DNA from: an uncultured Oscillospiraceae bacterium | Lineage (GTDB): Bacteria; Bacillota; Clostridia; Oscillospirales; Oscillospiraceae | Length of the DNA: 64,000 bases | Direction: 5' to 3' | NCBI GenBank assembly: GCA_910579775.1 | Contig: CAJTUE010000005.1 | Span: forward strand, 1-64,000 | Part shown: one piece after another, positions 22,963-30,170 of the stretch | Numbering within the stretch: the stretch's first letter is position 1 | Layout of the letters: every line of letters begins with the position of its first letter | Program-made: the position numbers and the translations under genes | The notes under the pieces: model-generated | Seen by the model: the letters and a program-made list of their open reading frames with translations, nothing else | Database searches by the model: none | What the model was told of the DNA's origin: nothing

Positions 22963-24726
22963 TCAACCTACCGTTTCCACGCCCCAGGAGGCGGAAACCA
23001 CGCGTCGGTCCAAATACCCCCGTTCCTTCAGGGTCTTCCAGGTCTCGGTCAGCTCCGGGCTGAGGCGCAGCGTATAAAATTGACGCTCCTGCCCGCCGCC
23101 CACGATGGCGTAATTGTTGATCCACTGGGCCTCCAGCTCCCCTGTGTTCAGCTCCTCCTCGCCGGGGGTGCTCCGCAGGACATACCGCCCCGCCAGCATG
23201 TCGGCGGCCACCGCGTCCCACACCGCCTTGTTATCCTCTGTGTTGATTTCCCAGCCGATATACTCTGCGTCATCGCCGTTTTCCCCGGAAACGCACAGAC
23301 TAAAGGACAAATGGTTGGGTGTGCCCCGGTCATAGGGGAAGGACGAGTCGCCCTTGCCCAACGCCGCGTTCAGTAGACGGTGTTCCTCATCCCCGGGGGC
23401 ATACCAGCTCCGGTACTGCCGCCGCAGGGTGGTCCACCCCAGCTTATACTCCAAATTCAGCGACAAATAATACTCGTCCCCATAGCCAATGTCCTCCCTG
23501 TGCTCCACCAGATACCGGTGCAGGTCAGTGACCGCCTTTACGTCCTCCCCGGTAAATTTCAAGCCATTGCCCGCCGAGCCGCTGATCCCCGAGCCGCCAA
23601 AGGTGGCGGTCACCGACTTGACTGAGGCGGGGTCGGGCACCCGGGTGGTGAAGCCGATCCAGTCCATGTCCACCGCCGCCACCACCAAAACAAAGGCCAC
23701 GGCGGAGATCACCGCACCCTTCCAGTGCTTCCACACCTTGAAGGACTTGGCCAGCAGCATTTCCGAGACCATGTAGCAAATAAACGCCGCCACCGCGCAG
23801 CAGATCCCGAACTTCCATCCTTCGTTGAGCTGCATGGAATCAAAGACGATGATGGTCAGGAACGTCCCAAAGCCCATGCCGCCGCACACGGTGACACAAA
23901 TTTTGAACAGCCACTTGATGGGGTCAAAGACGATCAGGTCGCCGCTCCGCTCCGCCTTGCGGATGTGGTGGAGGCCCACGGCGCATAGGGTCATCAAAAA
24001 GCCCACCGCGGCGTAGATGGCCAGCATATTCCAGTCGTCGAAGCCCATCCCGCCGCGCCAGTTGTGCCGCACCAGCTGGAGCACGGGACACAGCCACGCC
24101 GCCCCCTCGTAAAACCCCGCGCCGAACCCTACAAAGCCGTAGAGGAAGCCGCTCAAAAGCCCCTCTACCAGGGCCACCATCACCGGGACGATCCAGTTGA
24201 AGATGAAGTAGAAAGCCACCGCCGCCACCGCGTGACCGGAGATGACGCAGCACAAGGCGGCGAAGCTGAGCCAGAAGAAGCTGTTTAACGCCCCCGCCGC
24301 CAAAAAGACCAGAATTTCCGGAGCGAGGATGCCCAAAATGCTCTCCAGCAAAATAGTCACCAGCGTCACCACAAGGAGCGGCCCCACCAGCATGGTATAG
24401 CCCGCGGCAAAGGCGGTGAGGAACACCCCTTCCCTCCGCAGGGGCAGCGCGCCAATAAAGTTGGCGGCGTTGCTCTTAAAGAGGTGGAAGAACACCACCA
24501 CCGCCACCAGCGCGGCCACAAAGGCCAGCCATGGAAACAGCACGGACAGAGAATCCATTGGGTGGTTGCGGACGAAGCTGTTCAAATCGCCATGGATGTG
24601 TTGATTCCAGAGCTGCACCGGCAGGATCAACAGCCACAGCCCCAGGTGGGCCGCCCACAGGGGCCAATTCCGGGTCAGGTGCTTCTTATATAAGGTAAGA
24701 CTAAAGAATGATGTCTCGCACCGCAT
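22963..24726 (-). CDS. ABC-2 type transporter permease with extracytoplasmic C-terminal domain
   Basis: This is the membrane subunit of an exporter driven by the ATPase encoded just upstream. The ATG at 24726 is preferred over a GTG at 24738, because AGGAGG overlaps the latter. It overlaps the ATPase gene by 26 bases. Several membrane helices fill about residues 15-350, followed by one near 352-370 and a soluble C-terminal domain of some 215 residues. A similar layout occurs in permeases of GntR (YtrA)-linked transporters. The substrate is unknown. Envelope stress or antibiotic defence is suggested only by the regulator type. Confidence 0.78.
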   Translation of the reverse strand: MRCETSFFSLTLYKKHLTRNWPLWAAHLGLWLLILPVQLWNQHIHGDLNSFVRNHPMDSLSVLFPWLAFVAALVAVVVFFHLFKSNAANFIGALPLRREGVFLTAFAAGYTMLVGPLLVVTLVTILLESILGILAPEILVFLAAGALNSFFWLSFAALCCVISGHAVAAVAFYFIFNWIVPVMVALVEGLLSGFLYGFVGFGAGFYEGAAWLCPVLQLVRHNWRGGMGFDDWNMLAIYAAVGFLMTLCAVGLHHIRKAERSGDLIVFDPIKWLFKICVTVCGGMGFGTFLTIIVFDSMQLNEGWKFGICCAVAAFICYMVSEMLLAKSFKVWKHWKGAVISAVAFVLVVAAVDMDWIGFTTRVPDPASVKSVTATFGGSGISGSAGNGLKFTGEDVKAVTDLHRYLVEHREDIGYGDEYYLSLNLEYKLGWTTLRRQYRSWYAPGDEEHRLLNAALGKGDSSFPYDRGTPNHLSFSLCVSGENGDDAEYIGWEINTEDNKAVWDAVAADMLAGRYVLRSTPGEEELNTGELEAQWINNYAIVGGGQERQFYTLRLSPELTETWKTLKERGYLDRRVVSASWGVETVG

Positions 24727-25606
24727 ATTCCTGCTCACCTCCTAACTCATAGATGAAAATTTCCTCCAAACTCAGGGGCAGCGCCTCCAGCAAAACGGGG
24801 GAATACACCGCCAGGCGGTTGGTGGCCTCCTCCGCCGTCCCCCGGACGATAACGGTGTGGATACGACCCACCTGGGAGATGTGCAGAATTTCCATATCCT
24901 CGGGAAATTCCGGGGCCTCCCGCTCCTGAAACACCACCTGCATCTTTACCACATTCCCCTGCAGCTCCTTCAGCGACCGCTCGATCATCATGGACCCATG
25001 GGACAAAATGCCCACCCAATCGCATACGTCTTCCAATTCCCGCAGATTGTGAGAGGAAACCAGCACCGTGGTGCCATTGCTAGCCACATCCTTAAGCATT
25101 AGGCTCCACACCTGCCGCCGCATGACGGGGTCAAGGCCGTCCACCGGCTCGTCCAGCAGGAGGTACTCCGGGCGGCAACTCAGGGCCAGCCAGAACGCCG
25201 CCTGCTTTTGCATGCCCTTGGACAGCCGCCGCATGGGGGCGTTTTCGTTGACCTCCGGGAATGCTTCCTTTAAGTGCTCATAGCGTTCCATGTCAAACTT
25301 GGGGTAGATGCCCTTGTAAAACCTCATCATGTCCTTGGTGGAGGCGGAGGTAAAATAGAACAGCTCGTCAGGGATGCAGGCGAGCTTCCCCTTGATGAGG
25401 GGGTTTTCATAGACGCTCTCGCCGCCCACCTCCACTTCCCCGCTCTCCGGCTGATACACCCCGGAGATGTGCCGCAGGATGGTGGATTTTCCCGCGCCGT
25501 TCGGCCCCACCAGGCCGTAGACCGCCCCGGTGGGCACGGTCATGGTCAGGTCCTTGAGGCAGTGAAAGCTGTCAAAGTGCTTCTCCACATGGCTCACACG
25601 AATCAT
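24701..25606 (-). CDS. ABC transporter ATP-binding protein
   Basis: This is the nucleotide-binding subunit of an ABC-2 exporter (301 residues). Walker A is 'GPNGAGKST', the Q-loop region follows, the signature reads 'LSKGMQKQ', and Walker B is 'YLLLDEPVDGLDP' with the switch His in 'SSHNLRELED'. The C-terminal 90 residues are a variable domain typical of such ATPases. The start overlaps the gntR stop by 4 bases (ATGA). It is cotranscribed with gntR and the permease. Confidence 0.92.
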   Translation of the reverse strand: MIRVSHVEKHFDSFHCLKDLTMTVPTGAVYGLVGPNGAGKSTILRHISGVYQPESGEVEVGGESVYENPLIKGKLACIPDELFYFTSASTKDMMRFYKGIYPKFDMERYEHLKEAFPEVNENAPMRRLSKGMQKQAAFWLALSCRPEYLLLDEPVDGLDPVMRRQVWSLMLKDVASNGTTVLVSSHNLRELEDVCDWVGILSHGSMMIERSLKELQGNVVKMQVVFQEREAPEFPEDMEILHISQVGRIHTVIVRGTAEEATNRLAVYSPVLLEALPLSLEEIFIYELGGEQEYAVRDIIL

Positions 25607-25851
25607 GTCTCCTCGCTCCTTTCCGCCACCCGGTAGGCAGCATGTTCGTCCTGCTCCAGCACGCCCTGGGCAACCAGCCGTTCATAGGCGCTTCGCACCG
25701 CATTTGGATTGAGCACCATCTGCCAAGCCAGTTCCTTAGGGCTTGGCAGCATTTCTCCCGGGAGAAATGCACCCGCCCGTACCAGCCGCTCCAGGCCGCC
25801 CGCAACCTGGTCCCAGACCGGCCCGGCTTGGCGGCTTGTCAAGGGAATCAT
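25603..25851 (-). CDS. GntR family (YtrA-type) transcriptional regulator
   Basis: This 82-residue protein consists almost only of the GntR winged-helix domain. 'GPVWDQVAGGLERLVRAGAFLPGEMLPSPKELA' is the family N-terminus, and 'LNPNAVRSAYERLVAQGVLE' contains the recognition helix. Such short regulators head ABC-transporter operons and repress them until a ligand or envelope stress appears. Its coding region contains a perfect 22-bp palindrome at 25749-25770, possibly coincidental. Confidence 0.88.
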   Translation of the reverse strand: MIPLTSRQAGPVWDQVAGGLERLVRAGAFLPGEMLPSPKELAWQMVLNPNAVRSAYERLVAQGVLEQDEHAAYRVAERSEET

Positions 25852-25874
25852 AAGTGTCCCCTCCGTTTCCTCAG

Positions 25875-25902
25875 TTTATAGGAATAGCTTACCACATTGC
25901 AA
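25875..25902 (-). promoter_or_regulatory. Promoter of the gntR-ABC operon
   Basis: On the minus strand, TTGCAA (25897-25902), 16-base spacer, TATAAA (25875-25880). A GGAGGGG ribosome site follows before the gntR ATG. Confidence 0.55.
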
Positions 25903-25943
25903 GGGGCAGTTCCTTAAAAAAACCTTACATTTTTAAAAAACCC

Positions 25944-25972
25944 TTGTGAAGCCACGCAGTGCGTGCTATACT
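25944..25972 (+). promoter_or_regulatory. Promoter of the HD-domain gene
   Basis: TTGTGA (25944-25949), 17-base spacer, TATACT (25967-25972). It is preceded by an A/T-rich stretch at 25913-25940. This is where gene orientation in the window switches from mainly minus to mainly plus. Confidence 0.6.
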
Positions 25973-26002
25973 GGACAAAATCGAAGGATTGGGGGATAAC
26001 TC

Positions 26003-26503
26003 ATGATCGACAGCTATAATCTCCATTGCTTTCTCTCGGTGATCCGTCATCTGCTGGCCACGCCCGAGGTGCAATCCATGGCCCAGTGGCGGCACCATTT
26101 TGACGTCACCTGCTATGAACACTCTCTTTTCGTCTCCTACATTGCCTTCCGTCTGGCCCGGTTCTTCCACATGGACTGCTACGCCGCCGCCCGGGCAGGA
26201 CTGCTGCACGACCTCTACCTCTACAGCCCCTACGACCCCACTTCTCACCCGGGCAACCAGTGCTTCTATCATCCTGTTGCCGCCCTACATAACGCCAAGG
26301 CCCTGGTCCCCGACCTCTCCAAGGAAGAGCAGAACAGCATCCTCACCCACATGTGGCCCCTGGCCGCCCACATGCCCAAGTGCCGCCTGGCGCTCATCAT
26401 CAACCTCTCTGATAAGTTCTGCGCTACCCTGGAGGTTTTGAAGCTGTATCACCTACTCAAGGTGAGAGACCGTATGCCGGCGTCGACATATTGTTCTACG
26501 TGA
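26003..26503 (+). CDS. HD-domain protein (putative metal-dependent phosphohydrolase)
   Basis: This 166-residue protein carries the HD-superfamily metal-binding pattern: His in 'YEHSLFVSYIAFRLARF', the His-Asp pair in 'AARAGLLHDLYLY', and a later conserved Asp in 'LIINLSDKFCA'. Its 'STYCST' C-terminus runs up to the parS-like site at the edge of the repeat array. The substrate is unknown; relatives hydrolyse nucleotides or phosphate esters. It has its own promoter and no operon partner before the repeats. Confidence 0.75.
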   Translation: MIDSYNLHCFLSVIRHLLATPEVQSMAQWRHHFDVTCYEHSLFVSYIAFRLARFFHMDCYAAARAGLLHDLYLYSPYDPTSHPGNQCFYHPVAALHNAKALVPDLSKEEQNSILTHMWPLAAHMPKCRLALIINLSDKFCATLEVLKLYHLLKVRDRMPASTYCST

Positions 26504-26507
26504 AACA
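26492..26507 (+). promoter_or_regulatory. parS-like site at the left edge of the repeat array
   Basis: TGTTCTACGTGAAACA matches the Firmicutes parS sequence TGTTTCACGTGAAACA at 14 of 16 positions. It overlaps the end of the HD-domain gene. Confidence 0.5.
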
Positions 26508-26821
26508 TTGCCGCATCCTGCGGCTACCCGACCGATGCTTCGTCGGCATAGCCGCCGAAGCTCGGAGCTAAGAACCTGCCACCGGCAGGTTCTTTTCACG
26601 CTCCGACGTGAAACATTGCCGCATCCTGCGGCTACCCGACCGATGCTTCGTCGGCATAGCCGCCGAAGCTCGGAGCTAAGAACCTGCCACCGGCAGGTTC
26701 TTTTCACGCTCCGACGTGAAACATTGCCGCATCCTGCGGCTACCCGGCCGATGCTTCGTCGGCATAGCCGCCGAAGCTCGGAGCTAAGAATCTGCCACCG
26801 GCAGGTTCTTTTCACGCTCCG
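26498..26821 (+). repeat. Three tandem 108-bp repeats with hairpins and split parS halves
   Basis: Units at 26498-26605, 26606-26713 and 26714-26821. The first two are identical; the third differs by two bases. Each unit contains GCCGCA-N3-TGCGGC, CCGA-N7-TCGG and a terminator-like AGAACCTGCC-N3-GGCAGGTTCT followed by TTT. Each junction reads TTTCACG-N6-CGTGAAA, the two halves of parS pushed apart by six bases. A partial fourth unit (ACGTGGAACATT) begins at 26822. The period is 36 codons, so long frames cross it on both strands, but they are artefacts of the repeat. No gene is seen in 26504-26916. Confidence 0.9.
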
Positions 26822-26863
26822 ACGTGGAACATTTTCATTTCCCGACCCCCTTCCCGTTTCTTC

Positions 26864-26916
26864 GCCCTTCCTTCGTGGTACACTAAGGCAAACCACCACG
26901 AAAGAAGGGCCTTTTT
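26864..26916 (+). terminator. 16-bp hairpin plus T5 directly before noc
   Basis: GCCCTTCCTTCGTGGT (26864-26879) pairs with 26895-26910 at 15 of 16 positions and is followed by CTTTTT and then the noc ATG. The 3' arm contains the noc ribosome site (GAAGGG). So the hairpin could terminate transcription from the repeats, mask noc translation, or both. Confidence 0.7.
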
Positions 26917-27720
26917 ATGGGCGTTTTCATGCGGGCGGCGGGCTTTGAGAGCAAGCAGGTGCTTGATCTTCCAATTGCCGCCATTTCCCCCAACCCCGGC
27001 CAGCCCCGCACCAACTTTTCCCCCGCCGCCTTGGAGGAACTGGCGCAGTCCATTGCCGTCCACGGCATTCTGCAGCCCTTGACCGTCCGCCGTTCAGGCG
27101 GCGGCTGGCAGCTGGTCTCGGGGGAACGGCGGCTCCGCGCGGCCAAGCTGGCCGGACTGGACACGGTCCCCTGCCTGGTGGCTCACGTGGACCAGGAGGA
27201 ATCCTCCCAGCTGGCGCTGGTTGAAAATCTCCAGCGGCGGGACCTAGACTTTTTAGAGGAGGCCCTGGCCCTCTCCCAGCTCATTTCTACTTACCGGCTC
27301 ACCCAGGAGGAGGCCGCCCGCCGCCTGGGCAAGAGCCAGTCCGCCATCGCCAACAAGCTGCGGCTCCTTCGCCTTTCTCCAGACGCCCTTACCCTTTTGC
27401 GGCGGGAAGGCTTTTCCGAACGCCACGCCCGCGCCCTGCTCCGCCTCCCTGACGACGCCGCCCAGCTCTCCGCCGCCCGGGCGGTGGTAACAGGAGATCT
27501 CACCGTGGCGGCCACCGAGGCGCTGGTGGACAAGCTCCTATCCCCTGCCCCGCAAAAGCCCTCCAAGCCCAAGGTCATTCTTCGGGACGTGCGACTGTTT
27601 CTCAACTCCCTGGCCAAAAATCTGAAGCTGGTGCAATCGGCGGGCATTCCCGCCAAGTGCGAGCGTTCGGAGACCGAGGGCGAGATCACGTTGACTATTA
27701 CCCTGCCCAAGGCGATGTAA
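26917..27720 (+). CDS. noc: Nucleoid occlusion protein Noc (ParB family)
   Basis: Noc is a CTP-dependent DNA clamp related to ParB that keeps the division septum off the nucleoid. The 267-residue protein has the CTP-binding motif GERRLRAA (69-76), the 'ENLQRRDLDFLEEALAL' segment, a helix-turn-helix near 127-150 and a Noc-like C-terminal dimer domain ('DVRLFLNSLAKNLKLV'). Synteny directly upstream of soj-spo0J supports Noc rather than a second Spo0J. The N-terminus is about ten residues shorter than that of B. subtilis Noc, and only 'MGVFMRAAGF' could serve as a membrane-binding helix. The ribosome site lies in the preceding hairpin. Confidence 0.88.
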   Translation: MGVFMRAAGFESKQVLDLPIAAISPNPGQPRTNFSPAALEELAQSIAVHGILQPLTVRRSGGGWQLVSGERRLRAAKLAGLDTVPCLVAHVDQEESSQLALVENLQRRDLDFLEEALALSQLISTYRLTQEEAARRLGKSQSAIANKLRLLRLSPDALTLLRREGFSERHARALLRLPDDAAQLSAARAVVTGDLTVAATEALVDKLLSPAPQKPSKPKVILRDVRLFLNSLAKNLKLVQSAGIPAKCERSETEGEITLTITLPKAM

Positions 27721-27728
27721 AATCAAAG

Positions 27729-27744
27729 TGTTTCACGTGAAACA
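27729..27744 (+). promoter_or_regulatory. parS site (perfect consensus)
   Basis: TGTTTCACGTGAAACA, identical to the Firmicutes parS consensus, in the noc-soj gap. This is the loading site for Spo0J/ParB clamps. Confidence 0.95.
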
Positions 27745-27777
27745 TTCGCGTTTTCCCCGTTGTTTTCAAAATAATCC

Positions 27778-27806
27778 TTGCCTTTCCCCTCGCGCGCCTA
27801 TATAAT
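27778..27806 (+). promoter_or_regulatory. Promoter of soj-spo0J
   Basis: TTGCCT (27778-27783), 17-base spacer, TATAAT (27801-27806). The -10 element lies in the loop of a CTCGCGC/GCGCGAG inverted repeat (27789-27820). Confidence 0.6.
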
Positions 27807-27852
27807 AGTAGGTGCGCGAGTTTTATGTAGAAATGTAAAGGCAGGTCTCATT

Positions 27853-28608
27853 ATGGCAAAGACTGTTGCAATCGTGAATCAAAAGGGCGGCGTGGGCAAA
27901 ACTACCACCTGTGTCAACCTGGCCGCCGCCCTCCAGGCCTTGGGCAAGCGGGTGCTGGTGTGCGATTTTGACCCTCAGGGCAACGCCACCTCCGGCCTAG
28001 GGGTGGACAAGGCCACCCTCAACCCTTCCATCTACGAGGTCTTGATCAACGGCGCTCCCATTCAGAAAGCCGTCGTCTCCACCAAGTGGTGCGACATTAT
28101 CGGTTCCAACAAGGTCCTGGCCGGAGCTACGGTGGAGCTGATCTCCATGCCTGACCGGGAAAACCTTCTCAAAAAGGCCCTGGCCCAGCTGGATGAGCAG
28201 TATGATTACATCTTCATCGACTGCCCCCCTTCTTTGGAGCTGTTGACGCTAAACGCCCTGTGTGCCGCCCAGTTCATTTTGATTCCGGTGCAGTGCGAAT
28301 ATTACGCTCTGGAAGGTCTCTCCGATCTGTTGACCACCATGCGTATCGTCAAGCGGTCTCTTAACCCCGGGTTATCCTTGATGGGGGTCATCCTCACCAT
28401 GTACGACGGGCGGACCAACCTTTCTATGCAGGTGGCAGAGGAGGTCAAGCGTCACTTCCCCGGCAAGGTATACGCCTCGGTCATCCCCCGCAACGTCCGC
28501 CTGTCCGAGGCCCCCAGCCACGGCAAGCCGGTCATGGCCTACGACCCCTGGAGCCGCGGCACCGACGCTTACAAGGCCTTGGCCGAGGAGATCATTTCCC
28601 GCGCGTAA
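27853..28608 (+). CDS. soj: Chromosome partitioning ATPase Soj/ParA
   Basis: This is a ParA-family ATPase that works with Spo0J to segregate origins and tune DnaA activity. The start is ATG 27853, giving 251 residues with a deviant Walker A 'KGGVGKTT' (11-18) and the signature 'CDFDPQGNAT'. Walker B lies in 'YIFIDCPPS', and the DNA-binding Lys/Arg-rich C-terminal surface is typical. The short N-terminus without a helix-turn-helix is that of chromosomal ParA. It is flanked by two parS sites and followed by spo0J. Confidence 0.97.
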   Translation: MAKTVAIVNQKGGVGKTTTCVNLAAALQALGKRVLVCDFDPQGNATSGLGVDKATLNPSIYEVLINGAPIQKAVVSTKWCDIIGSNKVLAGATVELISMPDRENLLKKALAQLDEQYDYIFIDCPPSLELLTLNALCAAQFILIPVQCEYYALEGLSDLLTTMRIVKRSLNPGLSLMGVILTMYDGRTNLSMQVAEEVKRHFPGKVYASVIPRNVRLSEAPSHGKPVMAYDPWSRGTDAYKALAEEIISRA

Positions 28609-28610
28609 AA

Positions 28611-28626
28611 TGTTTCACGTGGAACA
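28611..28626 (+). promoter_or_regulatory. parS site (one mismatch)
   Basis: TGTTTCACGTGGAACA matches parS at 15 of 16 positions and lies between soj and spo0J. Confidence 0.88.
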
Positions 28627-28661
28627 TTAAAGAAAATACAAACAGAAAAGAGGAGCACATT

Positions 28662-29558
28662 ATGGCTTTCCCTGAACGCGGCTTAGGACGAGGTCTGGGC
28701 GCTCTCATGGGCGACGACGCTTATTCCGAGGAGCAGAGCGGTTCCCTCTCCACCCTACCCATCTCTCAGATCCAGCCCGGTCTGAAGCAGCCCCGCAAGC
28801 GCTTTGACGACGAGGCCATTTCCGAGCTGGCCGACTCCATCCGGGAGCACGGCCTCATTCAGCCTCTTACAGTCCGCCGTCTGGCCTCCGGCTATTATCA
28901 GATCATCGCCGGAGAGCGCCGTTGGCGTGCCTCCAAGGAGGCAGGGTTGACCGAGGTCCCCGTCAGTATCATTGAGGCGGATGACAAAAAGGTCATGGAG
29001 CTGGGTCTGATCGAAAACCTCCAGCGGGAGGACCTGAACCCCATGGAGGAGGCCAACGGCTACAAGGCTCTCATGGAGGAATACGGCATGACCCAGGAGG
29101 AAGTCGCCCAGCGGATGGGCAAGTCCCGCCCCGCCATTGCCAATGCTCTGCGGCTGCTGGCTTTGCCCGACGCGGTGCGTTTCCTGCTGGAGGAGGGCAA
29201 GCTCTCCGCGGGCCACGCCAAGGCCATCCTTGCCGCCCCCGCCGGGGAGCCTCAAAAGAAGCTGGCCCAGAAGGTCGTTGACGAGGGCCTATCTGTCCGA
29301 GAGACCGAGGCCCTGGCCAAACGTCTGTCCAAGGCCGCCGACAGCCAGGAGGACGCCGTCCTCAAGCCGGTGGATCCCGCCCGGGAGAGCTACCTCATCC
29401 ACCTCAACGACCTCTCCAAGAACCTGTCCCAGCGGTTGGGTCACAAGGTGCAGTTCCAGGAGGGGGCGAAGAAGTCCCAAATGGTCATTGAGTATTATTC
29501 TTTGGAGGATCTGGACGATCTCCTGAACAAGATCGGTGTGGGAGGCGACAGCCTGTGA
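28662..29558 (+). CDS. spo0J: Chromosome partitioning protein ParB/Spo0J
   Basis: This is the CTP-dependent parS-binding clamp that recruits condensin and stimulates Soj. The 298-residue protein begins with the conserved 'RGLGRGLGALMG' segment that contacts Soj, followed by CTP-binding GERRWRA (84-90), 'ENLQREDLNPMEEA', a helix-turn-helix near 143-166 ('MTQEEVAQRMGKSRPAIAN') and a C-terminal dimer domain. AGAGGAG precedes the ATG. Its stop overlaps the next gene's GTG start by 4 bases. Confidence 0.97.
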   Translation: MAFPERGLGRGLGALMGDDAYSEEQSGSLSTLPISQIQPGLKQPRKRFDDEAISELADSIREHGLIQPLTVRRLASGYYQIIAGERRWRASKEAGLTEVPVSIIEADDKKVMELGLIENLQREDLNPMEEANGYKALMEEYGMTQEEVAQRMGKSRPAIANALRLLALPDAVRFLLEEGKLSAGHAKAILAAPAGEPQKKLAQKVVDEGLSVRETEALAKRLSKAADSQEDAVLKPVDPARESYLIHLNDLSKNLSQRLGHKVQFQEGAKKSQMVIEYYSLEDLDDLLNKIGVGGDSL

Positions 29559-30133
29559 GCCGCCGCATCGACAAGGATGAGGCGGCTCACCTCCAGTATG
29601 AGACCGAGCACACCGAACCGCCCAAGTCCCGCTCGGTCATTGTTTACATGGTCATTCTGGTGGCCGCGGCGTTTTTGCTCCTGTTGCTTGCCTACTTTAT
29701 GCAGCTACGCACCGCTGATACGGTGGAGGGCCTCCATCAGTCAGTGAACTCCTTCCAGACCATTGACCAGTTGGTCGAGGACAACCGACTTCTGCAGGAG
29801 GAGGTGGACCGGCTCAAGACAGAAAACGCCGAGCTGTCTGACAAGCTGGCCCAGCGCGAGGAAACCCTGCGCAACACGGAGGAAGCACTCTCCGCGGCCA
29901 CCAGCGACAGTCGCGACAGCGAGCGCCGCGCCGACGCTCTCGCCACCCTGCACCAGCTTCGTGTTCTCTATAACGGCAAGCAGTATAAGGACGCCTTGGC
30001 GTTGCTGAAAAAGCACCCCGACATGGAGGCCGACCTGACGCTGGTCAACAGCGAAATGAGCGACGAGGAGCTAAAGATCTACGACCCTCTGGCCGCCTAT
30101 CAGCGCATTGCCAAGCTGCTGGGCGTGGAGTAA
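29555..30133 (+). CDS. Membrane-anchored coiled-coil protein of unknown function
   Basis: The GTG start overlaps the spo0J stop, with GGAGG upstream, so translation is coupled to spo0J. The 192 residues contain a short basic/acidic cytoplasmic N-terminus, one membrane helix (about 28-49), a long heptad-like coiled coil (about 60-125, 'EDNRLLQEEVDRLKTENAELSDKL') and a small helical C-terminal domain. The layout resembles division or septum-associated single-pass proteins. No family was recognised. The tight linkage to spo0J hints at a role in coordinating segregation with the envelope, which is inference. Confidence 0.75.
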   Translation: MSRRIDKDEAAHLQYETEHTEPPKSRSVIVYMVILVAAAFLLLLLAYFMQLRTADTVEGLHQSVNSFQTIDQLVEDNRLLQEEVDRLKTENAELSDKLAQREETLRNTEEALSAATSDSRDSERRADALATLHQLRVLYNGKQYKDALALLKKHPDMEADLTLVNSEMSDEELKIYDPLAAYQRIAKLLGVE

Positions 30134-30170
30134 GTTGAACACCGCAAACCATTGAAAAGAGGTTATTTCT

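Noticed and set aside
26498..26821. CRISPR array
   Set aside because: The whole 108-bp unit is repeated without variable spacers and no cas gene is near, so it is a plain tandem repeat.
26453..26948. Frames of about 146-148 residues on both strands with a 36-residue internal repeat
   Set aside because: They exist only because the 108-bp DNA repeat is a multiple of three. The peptides are Arg/Ser-rich, have no proper start signal, and run through hairpins and parS-like sites.
30134..30170. T-box leader before serS, and likewise before hisS, aspS and metG
   Set aside because: The gaps are too short and no T-box motif or antiterminator hairpin is visible.
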